The notes under the pieces: generated by a model
The model's input: only the letters and a program-made list of their open reading frames with translations
The model's database searches: none
What the model was told of the DNA's origin: nothing
Source: an uncultured Eubacteriales bacterium
Lineage (GTDB): Bacteria > Bacillota > Clostridia > Lachnospirales > Lachnospiraceae
Assembly: GCA_949292785.1 (NCBI GenBank)
Contig: CASFBK010000001.1
Location: forward strand, 237,509 to 301,508
DNA length: 64,000 nucleotides
Direction of reading: 5' to 3'
In this document: positions 17,239 to 27,301 of the stretch, in pieces
How positions within the stretch are numbered: position 1 is the stretch's first letter
Layout: each line of letters starts with the position of its first letter
Position numbers and translations under genes: made by a program

Positions 17239-18513
17239 CTACAGCTCCACAAGCCCCGCTTCATACAGTTTCTGCAAGGACATCAATATGCCCAGTTTTG
17301 CATGATACCAGGTAAGACCGCCCTGAAAATAAACAGCATACGGCGCTCTCAATGGGCCATCTGCGCTAAGTTCAATGGAGGAACCCTGTACAAAGGCTCC
17401 TGCTGCCATAATCACCTCATCATCATAGCCTGGCATTGCCCATGGCTCCGGTGTTACGTGGCTGTCTACCGGAGCTGCCGCCTGAATCCCCTTACAGAAC
17501 GCAATCAGTGCTTCCGGGGAGTTCAATGTCACTGCCTGAATAATGTCATGACGGCTTTCGGTACTATTGGGAACTACCGGATAACCCAGACTTTCGTAAA
17601 TATTTGCGGCAAAAATGGCTCCTTTTAATGCTCCCGCCACAACGGTAGGGGCTAAAAACAATCCCTGATAAAAGGACTGTATCACACCAAGAGAAGCGCC
17701 TACTTCTTTTCCAAGTCCCGGAGAGGTCAGGCGGTAAGCCGCGTTCTCTACACACTCCTGTTTTCCTACGATATAGCCGCCGATAGGAGCAAGTCCACCG
17801 CCCGGATTCTTGATAAGGGAGCCAACGATCATATCTGCCCCTACTTCTAAGGGTTCCTTACGCTCTACAAACTCTCCATAACAGTTATCTACCATGCAGA
17901 TAACATCTGGTTTGATACTTTTGATAAAGGAAATCAGTTCTCCAATCTGCTCAACGGAAAGAGTGGGTCTGGTCTGATACCCCTTGGAACGTTGGATAGT
18001 CACCAGTTTCGTTTTATCATTTAATGCTTCTTTTATCTTATCATAGTCAAAGCTGCCATCCGGTAACAAATCTACCTGTCGATAAGATACTCCGTATTCT
18101 GCAAGAGAGCCTTTGGAGGGGCGGATACCAATGACTTCTTCCAGTGTATCATATGGCTTTCCTACCGGAGATAACAGTTCATCTCCCGGGCGCAGATTAG
18201 ACATAAGCGCTAATGCCAGCGCATGCGTTCCGCAGGTGATTTGCGGTCGAACCAATGCAGCTTCCCCTTTGAAACAGGAAGCATATACTTCTTCTAACGT
18301 ATCTCTTCCGAGGTCATTGTAGCCGTATCCGCTGCTGCCCATAAAACATTCTGCGCTTACTTTATGTGTCTGCAGAGCCTTGATTACCTTCAGCTGGTTA
18401 TATTCTGCAGTCCGGTCAATTTCTTCAAACCGCTCTTTTAACTGCTGCTCAAATTTCAATCCATATTGATATACCTTTGTATCAATTCCTAATTCCTGAT
18501 ATATTGCTTCCAA
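17239..18513 (-). CDS. ynbB: PLP-dependent methionine gamma-lyase-family protein (YnbB, 'aluminium resistance' type)
   Basis: Fold-type I PLP enzyme of the cystathionine-lyase group whose substrate is not established. 424 residues from a TTG start with AGGAGG five bases upstream. Features are SGYGYNDLGRDTLEEVYA, QITCGTHALALALMSNLRPG, the aspartate of VDNCYGEFVE, and the PLP lysine in GSLIKNPGGGLAP. The adjacent miaA, 12 bases upstream in transcription, matches the miaA-ynbB neighbourhood of Bacillus. Confidence 0.9.
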   Translation of the reverse strand: MEAIYQELGIDTKVYQYGLKFEQQLKERFEEIDRTAEYNQLKVIKALQTHKVSAECFMGSSGYGYNDLGRDTLEEVYASCFKGEAALVRPQITCGTHALALALMSNLRPGDELLSPVGKPYDTLEEVIGIRPSKGSLAEYGVSYRQVDLLPDGSFDYDKIKEALNDKTKLVTIQRSKGYQTRPTLSVEQIGELISFIKSIKPDVICMVDNCYGEFVERKEPLEVGADMIVGSLIKNPGGGLAPIGGYIVGKQECVENAAYRLTSPGLGKEVGASLGVIQSFYQGLFLAPTVVAGALKGAIFAANIYESLGYPVVPNSTESRHDIIQAVTLNSPEALIAFCKGIQAAAPVDSHVTPEPWAMPGYDDEVIMAAGAFVQGSSIELSADGPLRAPYAVYFQGGLTWYHAKLGILMSLQKLYEAGLVEL

Positions 18514-18524
18514 TGTTTCCTCCT

Positions 18525-19472
18525 CTATGCCAGTATCTGTCTGTTTTTTAGTTCTGACATCATGTATGTTAAAATTTTATCATTGTCATACTCAAATTCC
18601 TGTTTATTTACCCATATAACCTCCCGCTCCCGGCGAAACCAGGTAAGCTGGCGTTTGGCAAAATGTCTGGTATCTCTTTTTATCCGGTATACGGCTTCTT
18701 CCAGAGAACATTCTCCTTCCAGATATTCCAGGATTTCTTTATATCCCAGTCCCTGCATGGAAACCATCTTCTTATGATAGCCCATATTTTTCAGCTTCTG
18801 CACTTCATCCACCAATCCCTGTTCCATCATTATGTCTACCCTCTGATTGATGCGGCGATAGAGTCTGTCTCGTTCATCATTCAGCACAAAATAGGCAAAA
18901 GTATATGGAGATTCCTTTTGCCGTTCCTGTTCGTTATGCTCCGAAATCTTTTTTCCGGAAAGATGGTGAAATTCCAAGGCACGAATGACACGCTTGACAT
19001 TATTCTCATGAATTTCATTTGCAGACTTTTCATCTACTGCTTTTAATTTTTCGTGAAGGGCATGGGCACCGTGCTCTTTCGCAAATTGTTCCAATTTCCG
19101 GCGGTAGCGCATATCCTCTTCTTCTTCGGTAAAATCAATATCGTACAGCAACGCCTGAATATAGAATCCGGTTCCCCCTGCTATAATGGGAATTCTGCCC
19201 TGGGCATAAATCTCTTCCATATACTTTTTAGCGTACTCCTGAAACTTCACCACATGAAATTCTTCCTCTGGTTCAAAGGTGTCGATTAAATAATGGGGAA
19301 TTCCCTGCATTTCTTCGGAGCGGATTTTGGCAGAGCCAATGTCCATATGGCGGTACACCTGCATAGAATCCGCTGAAATAATAGAGCCATTTACTTTTTT
19401 TGCAAGCTCTATGGATAATTCTGTTTTCCCTACTGCCGTAGGTCCTGTTAAAACAATCAGTGGTTTTTTCAT
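18525..19472 (-). CDS. miaA: tRNA dimethylallyltransferase
   Basis: Adds a dimethylallyl group to A37 of tRNAs that read UNN codons. 315 residues. P-loop GPTAVGKTELSIELA at the N-terminus, then SADSMQVYRHMDIGSAK, GGTGFYIQALLYDIDF and a C-terminal region with KRDTRHFAKRQLTWFR. The ATG overlaps the mutL stop codon by one base (TAATG), so translation is coupled. Grouping with mutS and mutL is common. Confidence 0.97.
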   Translation of the reverse strand: MKKPLIVLTGPTAVGKTELSIELAKKVNGSIISADSMQVYRHMDIGSAKIRSEEMQGIPHYLIDTFEPEEEFHVVKFQEYAKKYMEEIYAQGRIPIIAGGTGFYIQALLYDIDFTEEEEDMRYRRKLEQFAKEHGAHALHEKLKAVDEKSANEIHENNVKRVIRALEFHHLSGKKISEHNEQERQKESPYTFAYFVLNDERDRLYRRINQRVDIMMEQGLVDEVQKLKNMGYHKKMVSMQGLGYKEILEYLEGECSLEEAVYRIKRDTRHFAKRQLTWFRREREVIWVNKQEFEYDNDKILTYMMSELKNRQILA

Positions 19473-21532
19473 TATAACACCCGCTTAAACTTTTTCTCCA
19501 ATTCATATTTTGACATAGAAATGATGGTAGGTCTGCCATGGGGGCAATGATAAGGATTTTCTAATGTCAACAGCTCGTCAATCAGCTTTTCTACCTCTGC
19601 ACGTGACAGCTTTTGATTTCCTTTTACCGCGGCTTTACAGGACATAGATGCAATTTTTTCGGTTATCATATCGGGTTTTTCATTTCCATGAAAGCTTGCA
19701 AGACTGTCCAAAATCTCTACCATCAACTGTTTTCCATCCAGCCCGAATAAGTTCCCGGGAACCGCAGTAACAGAGTACTCTTTTCCGCCAAATGGTTCTA
19801 TTTCAAAGCCAAGCTTTTTAAAATAGTCCATGTACTTTTTCAGCAGCTCTTCCTCCTGCATGTTCAGGGTAAGGAGCACTGGCGGATATATGGACTGGGA
19901 AGTAAATTCCTTTTCTTCTAAGGACTTCATGGTCCGCTCATATAAAACCTTTTCGTGTGCCGCATGCTGGTCAATGATATAAAGATGATTATCAAACTCT
20001 ATCAGCCAGTAGGTTTCAAATAGCTGTCCGATGATGCGATGCTCTTTTCGGGTTTCGATATCCAGGAGTTTTCGCATATCCTGCTGAACAGGATTCTGAA
20101 TCACATCCTGTTTTTGCGGCTGTTCTTGCGTTAGCTGCTCTTGTTTTGTATGTGATTCCTGCCAGAGCTGTTCCTGTTTGGATTGTCCTTGTTTTGCGTG
20201 TGATTCCGGTTGTTGTTCCTGTGGGAGCTGCTGCGTCAAGGGTTCCGGTTGCGTCGATATGGATTGCGAAGATACCGGTTGCTCCTTTTTGACCATGTAA
20301 GATGGTGGTTCCGCCACCATCTGGGGCTGATGATTCTCCGGATTCTTCTCTTTCGTTTCTGGCATCTGAGGATATTTTCTTTCATACGGCGTATCTTTTC
20401 GGATAGATGCTTTTATGGCTTCTAACCGTTTTGCTTCAAACGGCTCTGGGGCGTGTTGTTTGTCCTTTAGCCTTTCTTTTCGTTCCTGCTCTTCTCTGGC
20501 GCGGGCTTCCCGTTCCTTTTCCAGACTGACCTGATAGACCAGTTCGCTTTGATTAATCGTATCGCGGATAAGTTTTTCTAAAAAATGATATACCGCCTCT
20601 CCGTTACTGAAACGCAGTTCCATCTTCGTTGGATGAACGTTGACATCTAAAAGCTGTCCGTTAATAGAAAGATGTAGTACGGTAAAGGGATATTTATGCT
20701 GCATGACAAAGGACTTATATCCTTCTTCAATGCTTTTCGCAATCAGACTGCTTTTTACATATCTTCCATTAATAAAGTAATTCTCAAAATTACGATTTCC
20801 TCTGGAAATCAATGGCTTGCCGATAAATCCACGTACAGAAAACAAGTCATTTTCTCCCTGAATCTCCAAAAGATTAGCGGCAATATCTCTGCCATAAATA
20901 TGATAAATAATTTCCTTTAGATTGGAATTGCCCGAAGTATGAAGTTTTACCTGATTGTTATTGATAAATTTAAAAGAAATCTCCGGGTGGGATAATGCCA
21001 GACGCTCCATCAAATCACCGATATAGCCCGCTTCCGTCTGAGGAGTTTTTAAAAATTTTCTTCGTGCCGGAGTATTGTAAAACAAATTACGCACCAGAAA
21101 GGTCGTACCGTCCGGTGCCCCGATTTCTTCTAATGTTTTTTCCTTGCTTCCCTCAATGACATAACGCACGCCGCTGATGCCCTGCGTTGTCTTAGTAATC
21201 ACTTCTACCTGTGAAACTGCCGCAATACTGGAAAGAGCCTCACCACGAAATCCCAGAGAAGATACCGTCAGCAAGTCTTCTACATTTCGTATTTTACTGG
21301 TAGAATGGCGCAAAAAGGCAAGGGAAACCTGGTCTTTTGGAATTCCCCAGCCATTATCTGTAATTCGGATAAAGGAAATACCGCCTTCTTTAATTTCTAC
21401 GGTAATTGCAGTGGCTCTGGCGTCTATGGCATTTTCCACCAGCTCTTTTACCACAGATGCAGGACGTTCTATCACTTCACCGGCTGCAATTTTATCAATC
21501 GTCTGCTGATCCAAAATTTCTATATTAGGCAT
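19472..21532 (-). CDS. mutL: DNA mismatch repair protein MutL
   Basis: ATP-dependent matchmaker of mismatch repair; in this lineage it probably has endonuclease activity. The start is at MPNIEILDQQ (21532), with GGAGGA just upstream. 686 residues. The GHKL ATPase N-terminus has IAAGEVIERPASVVKELVEN, DNGWGIP and GFRGEALSSI. The linker over about residues 350-490 is long and very rich in Gln, Glu and Pro (short QEQ, HTKQEQL and PQ repeats). The C-terminal dimerisation domain carries QHAAHEKVLYER and CKAAVKGNQKLS; the last zinc-site block reads PYHCPHGRPTI. Confidence 0.97.
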   Translation of the reverse strand: MPNIEILDQQTIDKIAAGEVIERPASVVKELVENAIDARATAITVEIKEGGISFIRITDNGWGIPKDQVSLAFLRHSTSKIRNVEDLLTVSSLGFRGEALSSIAAVSQVEVITKTTQGISGVRYVIEGSKEKTLEEIGAPDGTTFLVRNLFYNTPARRKFLKTPQTEAGYIGDLMERLALSHPEISFKFINNNQVKLHTSGNSNLKEIIYHIYGRDIAANLLEIQGENDLFSVRGFIGKPLISRGNRNFENYFINGRYVKSSLIAKSIEEGYKSFVMQHKYPFTVLHLSINGQLLDVNVHPTKMELRFSNGEAVYHFLEKLIRDTINQSELVYQVSLEKEREARAREEQERKERLKDKQHAPEPFEAKRLEAIKASIRKDTPYERKYPQMPETKEKNPENHQPQMVAEPPSYMVKKEQPVSSQSISTQPEPLTQQLPQEQQPESHAKQGQSKQEQLWQESHTKQEQLTQEQPQKQDVIQNPVQQDMRKLLDIETRKEHRIIGQLFETYWLIEFDNHLYIIDQHAAHEKVLYERTMKSLEEKEFTSQSIYPPVLLTLNMQEEELLKKYMDYFKKLGFEIEPFGGKEYSVTAVPGNLFGLDGKQLMVEILDSLASFHGNEKPDMITEKIASMSCKAAVKGNQKLSRAEVEKLIDELLTLENPYHCPHGRPTIISMSKYELEKKFKRVL

Positions 21533-21623
21533 AGTTCCTCCTTTACGCTTCTCAATTTGCATGGTGTTTACATAATATTTTTATGTAAACTATGTAAAAA
21601 CAATTTGACAAATGTACACCGTT

Positions 21624-24284
21624 TTACCATCTGTTCTTAATTTTATTTTGAAGCTGATATAACTTATTCAACGCATCAATCGGTGTCAGATTTCCCAAAT
21701 CAATTTCTTTTAATTCTGCAATGATGTCATCGTCTTTTACTGTATCAAAGAGGGACATCTGTGTCAAATCCACTTCATCCAGACGTTCTGATTTCTTCTT
21801 AGGCGTTGTTCCATTGTCCGCCATGATACTGCTTGCTACCTCTGTAATATCATTGGCGCTTAATTCCTCTGCAATTACTTTGGCTCGTTCAATGACGCTT
21901 TCCGGCACTCCGGCAAGCTTTGCCACCTGAATACCATAGCTTCGGTCTGCCCCGCCCGGGACAATCTTACGAAGAAAAACAATATCATCGCCCTTTTCTT
22001 TTACGGCAATGCAGTAATTGTTTACATTGTTGAGCTTTCCTTCTAACTCTGTCAACTCGTGATAATGGGTAGCAAACAGCGTTTTCGCTCCTAACAGCTT
22101 TGGATTACTGATATGCTCTACGACTGCCCATGCGATACTCAATCCGTCAAAGGTACTGGTTCCTCTTCCGATTTCATCTAACACCAAAAGACTGTTGCTG
22201 GTGGCATTTCTCAAAATGTTGGCAACCTCCGTCATCTCTACCATAAAGGTACTTTGTCCGCTTGCCAAATCATCAGAAGCTCCTACTCTGGTAAAAATAC
22301 GGTCTACAATGCCGATTTTGGCACTTTCTGCCGGAACAAAGCTTCCTACCTGTGCCATCAGTACAATAAGGGCAGTTTGACGCATATAGGTAGATTTTCC
22401 CGCCATATTCGGACCGGTAATAATAGAAATGCGTTTTTTGCCATTATCTAAATACGTATCATTTGATACGAACATGTCATTGCTTATCATTTTTTCCACA
22501 ACAGGATGGCGGCCATTTTTGATATCTATGACACCATTTTCATTTATGACAGGACGGCAGTAATTATTTCGCTCCGCTACCAGTGCAAGAGAGGCAAATA
22601 CGTCTATTTTTGCCACTGCTTTGGCTGTTTTTTGAATCCGCAGTACTTCTGCCGCAATGGTATCGCGAATCTCACGATACAACTCATATTCCAGAGAAAT
22701 CAATTTATCTTCCGCACCAAGAATAATGTCTTCTAATTCTTTTAATTCCGGTGTGATATACCGCTCCGCATTGGCAAGGGTCTGTTTTCTGGTATAGTAA
22801 TCCGGCACCATATTTTTATAGGAGTTGGTTACTTCTAAGTAATAACCGAATACCTTATTGAACTTAATACGCAGATTCTTAATCCCGGTCTTTTCCCGCT
22901 CCTTGGTCTCTAATTCCATCAACCAGGTCTTGCCTTCGGTCTTAGCCTGACGCAGCTTGTCTACTTCTTCATGATACCCTTCTTTTAAGATTCCGCCATC
23001 TCGGACAGAAATCGGCGGTTCGTCGATAATGGAACGCGTTATCAAATCATTGATATCGGAAAGCACGTCCATTTCTTCTTGAATCTCATTTAAGAGGGTT
23101 CCTTTGAATTCTCCTAAGAGATTTTTAATGTGGGGAAGCATGGACAAGGAACTCTTAAAGGCAATTAAATCTCTGGGGTTCGCTGTCTGATAAGTAACAC
23201 GGCTGATTAAACGTTCCAGGTCATAGACCGGATTCAGATATTCCCGGATTTCTTCTCTGGTCATGGCATTCTGATTTAATTCTTCAATGGCATCCAAACG
23301 ATTTTCGATTGTCTCCCGATTAATCAGAGGCTGTTCCACAAAGCTTCGGAGCATTCTGGCACCCATTGCTGTTTTGGTTTTATCCAGCACCCAGAGCAGA
23401 GAACCACGCTTTTGTTTTTCCCTAAGAGTTTCTACCAGCTCCAGATTTCTTCTGGTGGAACTGTCGATAATCATATATTTTCCGGTAATATACAGTTGCA
23501 GAGAAGTCATATTTGCCAGATTATTTTTCTGCGTCTCATAGAGATATTTTAACAATGCTCCTGCCGCGATGGTTCCAGACTCATAGTCTTCAATTCCGAG
23601 TCCCTGCAGATTCTTCACCTTAAAGTGTTCTAACAGGGTGCCCTTTGCCGTTTCATCGCTAAAATACCAGGAATCTAATGAGTAGATAGCAATCCCAAGC
23701 CGATGCTTTAAGTCCTCAAAGTCCATTCCTGTCATATAAAAGGCTTCGTTACAGATAATTTCAGATGGTGCAAATTTATGTATTTCATCTAATAATTTTC
23801 GTTCCGTCTCTACTTCCGTCACATAATAATCACCGGTAGTTACGTCTGCAATGGAAATGCCGTATCTGTCCTGCATATAGACAATACACATAATATAGTT
23901 ATTTTTTGTCTCGTCCAGTGCCTGGGTATCCAGATTGGTTCCGGGTGTTACGATACGCACAACTTCCCGCTTTACCAGTCCCTTTGCCATTTTGGGGTCT
24001 TCCACCTGTTCACAGATTGCTACCTTATGCCCCTTCGATACCAGCTTATTCAAATATCCTTCTACCGCATGATACGGAACGCCGCACATTGGTGCTCGTT
24101 CTTCCAGACCACAGCTTTTTCCGGTCAGAGTGATTTCCAGTTCTTTGGATGCAATTTCCGCATCCTCGAAGAACATTTCATAGAAATCGCCCAAACGGTA
24201 AAACAAAATACAATCCGGGTATTCCTGCTTGGTCTCCATATATTTTTGCATCATCGGTGTAAGGTCTGCCATATTCACACTCAC
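21624..24284 (-). CDS. mutS: DNA mismatch repair protein MutS
   Basis: Recognises mismatches and small loops. 886 residues from a GTG start with an AGAGGA site nine bases upstream. The N-terminal mismatch-reading Phe-X-Glu motif is present (RLGDFYEMFFEDA). The ATPase has Walker A GPNMAGKSTYMRQ and Walker B/signature STFMVEMTEVANILRNAT then LLVLDEIGRGTSTFDG. A C-terminal helix-turn-helix follows. It lies 91 bases before mutL. Confidence 0.97.
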   Translation of the reverse strand: MSVNMADLTPMMQKYMETKQEYPDCILFYRLGDFYEMFFEDAEIASKELEITLTGKSCGLEERAPMCGVPYHAVEGYLNKLVSKGHKVAICEQVEDPKMAKGLVKREVVRIVTPGTNLDTQALDETKNNYIMCIVYMQDRYGISIADVTTGDYYVTEVETERKLLDEIHKFAPSEIICNEAFYMTGMDFEDLKHRLGIAIYSLDSWYFSDETAKGTLLEHFKVKNLQGLGIEDYESGTIAAGALLKYLYETQKNNLANMTSLQLYITGKYMIIDSSTRRNLELVETLREKQKRGSLLWVLDKTKTAMGARMLRSFVEQPLINRETIENRLDAIEELNQNAMTREEIREYLNPVYDLERLISRVTYQTANPRDLIAFKSSLSMLPHIKNLLGEFKGTLLNEIQEEMDVLSDINDLITRSIIDEPPISVRDGGILKEGYHEEVDKLRQAKTEGKTWLMELETKEREKTGIKNLRIKFNKVFGYYLEVTNSYKNMVPDYYTRKQTLANAERYITPELKELEDIILGAEDKLISLEYELYREIRDTIAAEVLRIQKTAKAVAKIDVFASLALVAERNNYCRPVINENGVIDIKNGRHPVVEKMISNDMFVSNDTYLDNGKKRISIITGPNMAGKSTYMRQTALIVLMAQVGSFVPAESAKIGIVDRIFTRVGASDDLASGQSTFMVEMTEVANILRNATSNSLLVLDEIGRGTSTFDGLSIAWAVVEHISNPKLLGAKTLFATHYHELTELEGKLNNVNNYCIAVKEKGDDIVFLRKIVPGGADRSYGIQVAKLAGVPESVIERAKVIAEELSANDITEVASSIMADNGTTPKKKSERLDEVDLTQMSLFDTVKDDDIIAELKEIDLGNLTPIDALNKLYQLQNKIKNRW

Positions 24285-24344
24285 GTTATTATTTCCTCTC
24301 GTTTCTTATAATGTTGCTTCTTTCATGTTAGTTTGTTTCTTTTA

Positions 24345-25982
24345 TCATACTTCTTGTACGTTCATTTCATGTTTTTCTTCTTTGGGAGCAGCATATCTTC
24401 TTACAAGCTCTTCTGCTATCTTCATGCCATCCATCGCCGCCGACATAATTCCACCAGCATATCCGGCACCTTCCCCGCAAGGATATAATCCCAATAGACT
24501 GCTTTCAAAGTTCTCATTTCTCGGAATCTTTACCGGCGACGAAGTCCGACTCTCTACGCCGGAAAGAATCGCATCTTTCCGGTCATAATCCGGAATATAT
24601 GTTGCAAACCGATGCATTCCCTGAATAAAAGATTCTTTGATTTCTGCCGGGAACAGTGTATGAAGCGCACCAAAGGTGTGGGCACCCTTGCATTCAGTAG
24701 AAAACGCCCCATATTCGGTAGAAAGTTTTCCCTGTTCAAAATCTCCGAATAACTGCTGCGGAATCATTCCCTTTCCAAGTTCGTATGCCCGTTCTTCCAG
24801 TTTGCGCTGAAATGCCACACCACGCAAAGGACCCTCTCCTTCAAAATCTTTTGGAGTTACCGTGACAATAATGGCACTGTTGGCATTGTTTCCATCTCTT
24901 CCGCTATAACTCATGCCATTTACTGCCAGGCGCCCTTCCTCGGATGAAGCATTTACCACATATCCGCCCGGACACATACAAAAGGAATATACGCCTCTAC
25001 CGTTTTCCAGATTGGCAGTCAGCTTGTAGGAGGCTGCCGGAAGACTCAATGCAGCTTCACTTCCATACTGAGTTTCACTAATCATCTGCTGTGGGTGTTC
25101 CACACGCATCCCCACTGCAAAGGATTTGGCTTCCATAGGAACTTGTTTTTCTAATAACATCTCGAACGTATCTCTTGCACTGTGTCCGATGGCAAGTACC
25201 ACTGCCTCTGTGGGAATCCTGCGCAGTGTACCAGCCTTATCTTTGCAGACAATTCCGGTAATCTCATGGTTTTCGATTGTTATGTCCGTCATACAGGTTT
25301 CGAAGAGGTAGGTTCCGCCCCATTCTTCTATCTGTCTGCGCATATCTGCTACGACTTTGATTAAAATATCTGTTCCGATATGCGGCTTATTTACATAAGC
25401 AATTTTTTTCGGCGCCCCATGGGAAATGAAAATATCCAGGACTTTTTTATTTCTTCCCTTTACATCTTTTACCAGAGTATTCAGTTTTCCATCCGAAAAG
25501 GTTCCTGCGCCACCCTCGCCAAACTGTACATTGGAATGAATATCCAGAATATTGTTCTCCCAGAATCGTGCCACATCCTTCTGACGTTCTTCCACGCATC
25601 TGCCCCGTTCTAAAATCAATGGTCTGTAACCGTGTTGTGCTAACAAATACCCACAGAACAATCCAGCTGGTCCGCTTCCGATGATTACAGGTCTGTGCTT
25701 CAGTTGTTTTGTACCGCTTTCGGGAAACAGATATGCTACATCCTTAGCAACCGAAACATGGTTGTTTTTGTTGTTTTTCATTAGCTTCTGTTCATCCGGC
25801 ACTTCTACATCCACCGTGTAAACAAAAGAAACCTCCTGTTTCTTTCTGGCATCCACAGACTGTTTTCTTATGTTATATTGCTTTATCTCATTGATTGGCA
25901 GTCGAAGTGTCTTTGCAATTTTTGATTTCAGTTGTTCTTCTGTATGAGAAACAGGCAGCTTCAACTGTTGTATTCGTATCAT
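24345..25982 (-). CDS. FAD-dependent dehydrogenase, COG2509 type
   Basis: 545-residue flavoprotein of unknown substrate. A ferredoxin-like N-terminal segment (residues 1-90) precedes a Rossmann FAD site VIIGSGPAGLFCGYLLAQHG. Other family blocks are FGEGGAGTFSDGKLNTLVKD, HIGTDILIKVV, HSARDTFEML and a C-terminal PCGEGAGYAGGIMSAAMDG. The ATG overlaps the previous gene's stop (ATGA), so the two flavoproteins are translationally coupled. It is part of the transcript leading into mutS. Confidence 0.88.
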   Translation of the reverse strand: MIRIQQLKLPVSHTEEQLKSKIAKTLRLPINEIKQYNIRKQSVDARKKQEVSFVYTVDVEVPDEQKLMKNNKNNHVSVAKDVAYLFPESGTKQLKHRPVIIGSGPAGLFCGYLLAQHGYRPLILERGRCVEERQKDVARFWENNILDIHSNVQFGEGGAGTFSDGKLNTLVKDVKGRNKKVLDIFISHGAPKKIAYVNKPHIGTDILIKVVADMRRQIEEWGGTYLFETCMTDITIENHEITGIVCKDKAGTLRRIPTEAVVLAIGHSARDTFEMLLEKQVPMEAKSFAVGMRVEHPQQMISETQYGSEAALSLPAASYKLTANLENGRGVYSFCMCPGGYVVNASSEEGRLAVNGMSYSGRDGNNANSAIIVTVTPKDFEGEGPLRGVAFQRKLEERAYELGKGMIPQQLFGDFEQGKLSTEYGAFSTECKGAHTFGALHTLFPAEIKESFIQGMHRFATYIPDYDRKDAILSGVESRTSSPVKIPRNENFESSLLGLYPCGEGAGYAGGIMSAAMDGMKIAEELVRRYAAPKEEKHEMNVQEV

Positions 25983-27226
25983 TTTTTCTTACATCCTTCC
26001 CCGGCATGACATCCTGCTACCCAGCCGCTGGACCATGCCCATTGTAAATTATAGCCACCGCACATGCCATCAATGTCCACTACTTCTCCGGCAAAATAAA
26101 GTCCCGGAACCAGTTTGGATTCCATAGTATTCCCATCGATTTCCTCTGTATCTACACCTCCGGCTGTTACCTGAGCGGCATCGAAGCCTTTGGTTCCGGT
26201 AATATCAACTCTCAGGTGGCGAATGACAGATATCAGTTTTTCTAATTCTTCCTGTGTGCAGTTTTCTGCTTTGCTTTCCAGATGAATTCCTGCTTCTGTC
26301 AAAAGAGTCCCTATAAGTTTCTCAGGAAACAGACCGACCAGTGCTTCCTTTGCTGTTTTCCCATTTCCGTTCTTACCAAAACGAGTCACTAACATAGAAC
26401 GTGTCTCTTCTTGCGTCTGCCAAGGTAAAAAATTCAGTAAAACATATACCGGCTTTCCCTCCAGCAATCCATATGCAGCATATCGGCTTAACTGAAAAAC
26501 AGGGATTCCGGAAACTCCATATTCCGTTAGTTGAAGTTCTCCGGTTTCCTCTGCAATTTTCTTATTTTCTATGTAAATTTCTACTCGATTTTCTGCACGA
26601 ATTCCTGCAATTTCCTTAAAAAATGACTGTTTTCCCTGCAAAGCAACAAGCGCAGGTACAATATCTGTCACTTTATGCCCAAAACCCACAATATATGGAA
26701 TTCCGCTTCCATCGCTTCCGGTTTTCTTTGCAGCCTTGCCTCCTGTTGCAAGAATACAGGAATCACTTTGAAATTCTCCCTGTTTTGTGTCAAAAAAGAA
26801 GCCGTCGGATTCCTTTTTTATGGAACGAATTCCTACATTGTATGCAATCCGTACCTTCAGGCGGCGACATTCCATCAGCAATACTTCCCGTACGGAAGCA
26901 GCCTGTCCGCTGGCAGGATAATAGTAACCATCTCTTTTCCCTCGAGGAACAACTCCCAGTTCTTCAAACAGCGTTACTGTTTCTGTTAATCCAAACTGTT
27001 CAAATACAGGCAAGACAAAGGCAGGGTTCTTGCCTCTATAGTACGCAATTCCCTGCTTTTCGTTGGTAAAGTTGCATTTGCCATTTCCGGTAGCCAGTAT
27101 TTTCTTTCCTGCACTGTCCATATGTTCCAGAATCAATACCTTTGCGCCCTTTCGTGCCGCACTGATTCCAGCCATTAACCCGGATGCTCCTGCACCGACT
27201 ATAATTACATCAAATCTTCTGCCCAT
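25979..27226 (-). CDS. HI0933/BaiN-family flavoprotein
   Basis: 415 residues. The FAD-binding motif IIVGAGASGLMAGISAARKG is at the N-terminus, then the family block GNGKCNFTN, CILATGGKAAKKTGSDGSG, TAGGVDTEEID and the C-terminal GEVVDIDGMCGGYNLQWAWS. One member, BaiN, has been tied to bile-acid metabolism, but most homologues, including those in this genomic setting, have no proven substrate, so the gene is not named baiN here. It is the first gene of the flavoprotein-mutSL-miaA-ynbB run. Confidence 0.87.
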   Translation of the reverse strand: MGRRFDVIIVGAGASGLMAGISAARKGAKVLILEHMDSAGKKILATGNGKCNFTNEKQGIAYYRGKNPAFVLPVFEQFGLTETVTLFEELGVVPRGKRDGYYYPASGQAASVREVLLMECRRLKVRIAYNVGIRSIKKESDGFFFDTKQGEFQSDSCILATGGKAAKKTGSDGSGIPYIVGFGHKVTDIVPALVALQGKQSFFKEIAGIRAENRVEIYIENKKIAEETGELQLTEYGVSGIPVFQLSRYAAYGLLEGKPVYVLLNFLPWQTQEETRSMLVTRFGKNGNGKTAKEALVGLFPEKLIGTLLTEAGIHLESKAENCTQEELEKLISVIRHLRVDITGTKGFDAAQVTAGGVDTEEIDGNTMESKLVPGLYFAGEVVDIDGMCGGYNLQWAWSSGWVAGCHAGEGCKKK

Positions 27227-27272
27227 GGGTTTCGCTTTTTCCTATCCCTTTCTTCAACTTCCGCTACCCATG

Positions 27273-27301
27273 ATTCTAACACAATCAAAAATAACATTCA
27301 A
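27273..27301 (-). promoter_or_regulatory. Sigma-A-type promoter for the flavoprotein-mutSL-miaA-ynbB run
   Basis: Minus strand TTGAAT (27296-27301), 17-base spacer, TAGAAT (27273-27278), about 45 bases upstream of the first start codon. Its -35 box abuts the first unit of the 61-bp repeat. Confidence 0.65.

Noticed and set aside
26623-27069. 148-codon plus-strand frame
   Set aside because: Antisense to the HI0933-family flavoprotein and rich in Gln/Arg/Pro as expected of a shadow frame.
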